Shown: piece by piece, positions 62,743 to 64,000 of the stretch | Layout: each line of letters starts with the position of its first letter | How positions within the stretch are numbered: position 1 is the first letter of the stretch | Assembly (NCBI RefSeq): GCF_900182915.1 | Contig: NZ_FXUG01000015.1 | Span: 62,001 to 126,000 of the forward strand | Reading direction: 5' to 3' | From: Neorhodopirellula lusitana | GTDB taxonomy: Bacteria > Planctomycetota > Planctomycetia > Pirellulales > Pirellulaceae | DNA: 64,000 nucleotides | Translations under genes and position numbers: made by a program | The notes under the pieces: model-generated | What the model saw: only the letters and a program-made list of their open reading frames with translations | Database searches by the model: none | What the model was told of the DNA's origin: nothing

Positions 62743-64000
62743 TTAAGCCGTCACTTCAACGAACTCGTCAGGTGTTTGGTGCGGGATCGAAGCGACCGCA
62801 TCATGGTGTTTGAGGATCGAGTGAATTTTAGCGTGTGTTTGCGAGAACGAGGTCGTCATGCTGGTTGCCCCCGCCTTGCGAAACCTGACGAATAGCTTGT
62901 CGAAACTCTTGAACTTCCCGATGCAAGCAATCACGACCGGACCGGTAAAGCCAGTACTGCGGATGGTTTTGCAAAGGTAGCGGGCTTGTACGAACCCGCC
63001 TTTCGGCAAGACCACAATCACCACGACATCAGGGGTGTGATCCATGATTTGTCGGGCTGTGTCGTCCGGCAAGGTATCGTCGTCGATCGAGTGAAGATCG
63101 AACCGGCAACGTCCGGCGGCTCGCAACAAGTTTAATACCAGCGTCTCGCTGAAGTGATGTGCCCCGCACCCCACAACTTTGGGCAAGTTGGGTGTGTTCT
63201 TATCCGGCGTACTCTCTTGTTCCTTGTCGTTCGCATGTTCTTCGGCGTGCTCTCGCAACTTCGCGATTAGACCTCCCGCCATGGCAAACAGCCGATTCGC
63301 GTCGGTCTCGGACAAATGTTCGTCGTCATGATCCCGCCGGATACGCTTGAGTGACGGAATCAGTACTTGGTCGCCGGTTGAGTTCAAATCGTGATTCTCG
63401 TTGAAGTGATCGCGCAAGATTTCCCACGCGCGATGTTCATCGGTAGCTAACAAACGCTGATAGAAACGCATCGATGTCTTAATCTCAACTTCTTCGCCAA
63501 GCAGGGTTGATAGGATCTTGAATCGAGGAACGTAGACGCCCAGAACGACCAAGCAAACCGTGAGTGGTGTTGAAAGCAGCAACCCGACTGGTCCCCAGAG
63601 CCAACCCCAGAACACGGCCGCGATGATGACCGCGACGGCAGAGATGCCGGTGCTGGCACCGTACAACCATGGTTCGAGCAGATTGTTGCTGAGTAATTCC
63701 ATCGTGACGATTAAGCCCAATACAGCGAGTGCGACGCTATACCCAGGGAAAACAGACAGTGCGATCGCAAGCGGGAAGACAGCTGACACTGTGGGGCCGA
63801 TGTACGGAACGAATCGCAAACAGGTCGCCAACACACCCCACAACACCGCGTTGGGAAATGATCCGCCAGGCGTCATGGTCGCGCCGATCACCATTAGACC
63901 CATTGTCAGCACGAAACCGTAGGACGTGTTGATGATCGTTTGAGCGATCAGGTAACGGCTGATCCGATGAGCTGCTTCGTCGAGGGCTTCCGTGGTTGTG
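62743..64000 (-). CDS. AI-2E-type transporter with extra C-terminal soluble domain, 5' end missing
   Basis: The frame is open to the window edge; the visible part is ~418 residues. Membrane part shows AI-2E family motifs: RISRYLIAQTIINTSYG at the edge, VLWGVLATCLRFVPYIGPTV, and SNNLLEPWLYGASTGISAVA, then WGWLWGPVGLLLSTPLTVCL. After the family's usual end there is a helical stretch (ETDANRLFAMAGGLIAKL, charged linker EHANDKEQESTPDKN) and a ~120-residue soluble domain (VVGCGAHHFSETLVLNLLRA, DVVVIVVLPKGGFVQARYLC, GPVVIACIGKFKSF) resembling a Rossmann/cobalamin-binding-like or receiver-like alpha/beta fold. Exports or imports an unknown small molecule. Confidence 0.9.
   Translation of the reverse strand, partial: TTTEALDEAAHRISRYLIAQTIINTSYGFVLTMGLMVIGATMTPGGSFPNAVLWGVLATCLRFVPYIGPTVSAVFPLAIALSVFPGYSVALAVLGLIVTMELLSNNLLEPWLYGASTGISAVAVIIAAVFWGWLWGPVGLLLSTPLTVCLVVLGVYVPRFKILSTLLGEEVEIKTSMRFYQRLLATDEHRAWEILRDHFNENHDLNSTGDQVLIPSLKRIRRDHDDEHLSETDANRLFAMAGGLIAKLREHAEEHANDKEQESTPDKNTPNLPKVVGCGAHHFSETLVLNLLRAAGRCRFDLHSIDDDTLPDDTARQIMDHTPDVVVIVVLPKGGFVQARYLCKTIRSTGFTGPVVIACIGKFKSFDKLFVRFRKAGATSMTTSFSQTHAKIHSILKHHDAVASIPHQTPDEFVEVTA

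Noticed and set aside
1-64000. CRISPR arrays, prophage genes, tRNA or rRNA genes, toxin-antitoxin pairs, ubiquitin E1/E2/JAB partner genes
   Set aside because: Looked for on both strands and not seen, apart from tmRNA.

Overview
The window looks like chromosomal DNA of a planctomycete of the Pirellulaceae, probably Rhodopirellula-like. This is inferred from gene content: DUF1501, DUF1549/DUF1553, DUF1552, DUF1559, DUF1592 and DUF1598 proteins, heme-motif (PSCyt-type) proteins, CRTAC1-like FG-GAP/ASPIC lipoproteins, an ECF sigma factor paired with a FecR/LamG membrane protein, and few clear Shine-Dalgarno sites. Both window ends cut through genes: an RND pump on the left and an AI-2E-type permease on the right.

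Layout. 1-5 kb: RND efflux pump, bestrophin-like channel, PQQ-type propeller lipoprotein. 5-19 kb: two large paralogous TPR + FG-GAP + ASPIC lipoproteins flanking a DUF1592/DUF1552/unknown operon and a DUF1559 pseudopilin-like gene with a small divergent lipoprotein. 19-34 kb: a long collinear block that starts with an ECF sigma factor and its FecR/LamG partner, runs through DUF1501, PPC-domain, DUF1549/DUF1553 and cytochrome/WD40 genes, and ends in a sugar-acid cassette (amidohydrolase, sodium symporter, creatininase-family enzyme, L-fuconate dehydratase with all catalytic residues). 34-39 kb, minus strand: a redoxin/cytochrome/monooxygenase-like/EF-hand fusion and a HerA-like ATPase. 39-44 kb: purine nucleoside phosphorylase, trpS, acpS and an FHA-GAF-sigma54 activator. 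44-50 kb: DUF1598 protein, a six-TM protein with a charged tail, and ThuA-type and glutamine-amidotransferase-like proteins. 50-55 kb: GH20 hexosaminidase, a second sodium symporter and an AraC regulator, plausibly an amino-sugar module. 55.8-56.3 kb: tmRNA (ssrA) with terminator. 56.5-64 kb: DUF1003 protein, a possible transposase scrap, two autotransporter-like genes, a small HExxH membrane protein, a response regulator and the AI-2E-type permease.

The main discovery candidate is the minus-strand gene at 57730-59145. Its predicted secreted protein carries, directly behind a signal peptide, a gapless ubiquitin domain (59 of 76 residues identical to human ubiquitin by hand alignment, all seven lysines and the Gly-Gly kept). 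This is fused through a linker with a cysteine cluster to an autotransporter-type beta-barrel. The predicted signal-peptidase site lies exactly before ubiquitin Met1, and the ubiquitin segment is much lower in GC than the barrel part. The upstream neighbour (59440-60897) has a homologous barrel of the same length but a different N-terminal module, so the pair looks like barrel duplication with exchange of the exported passenger. No E1, E2, E3 or deubiquitinase gene is visible in the window.
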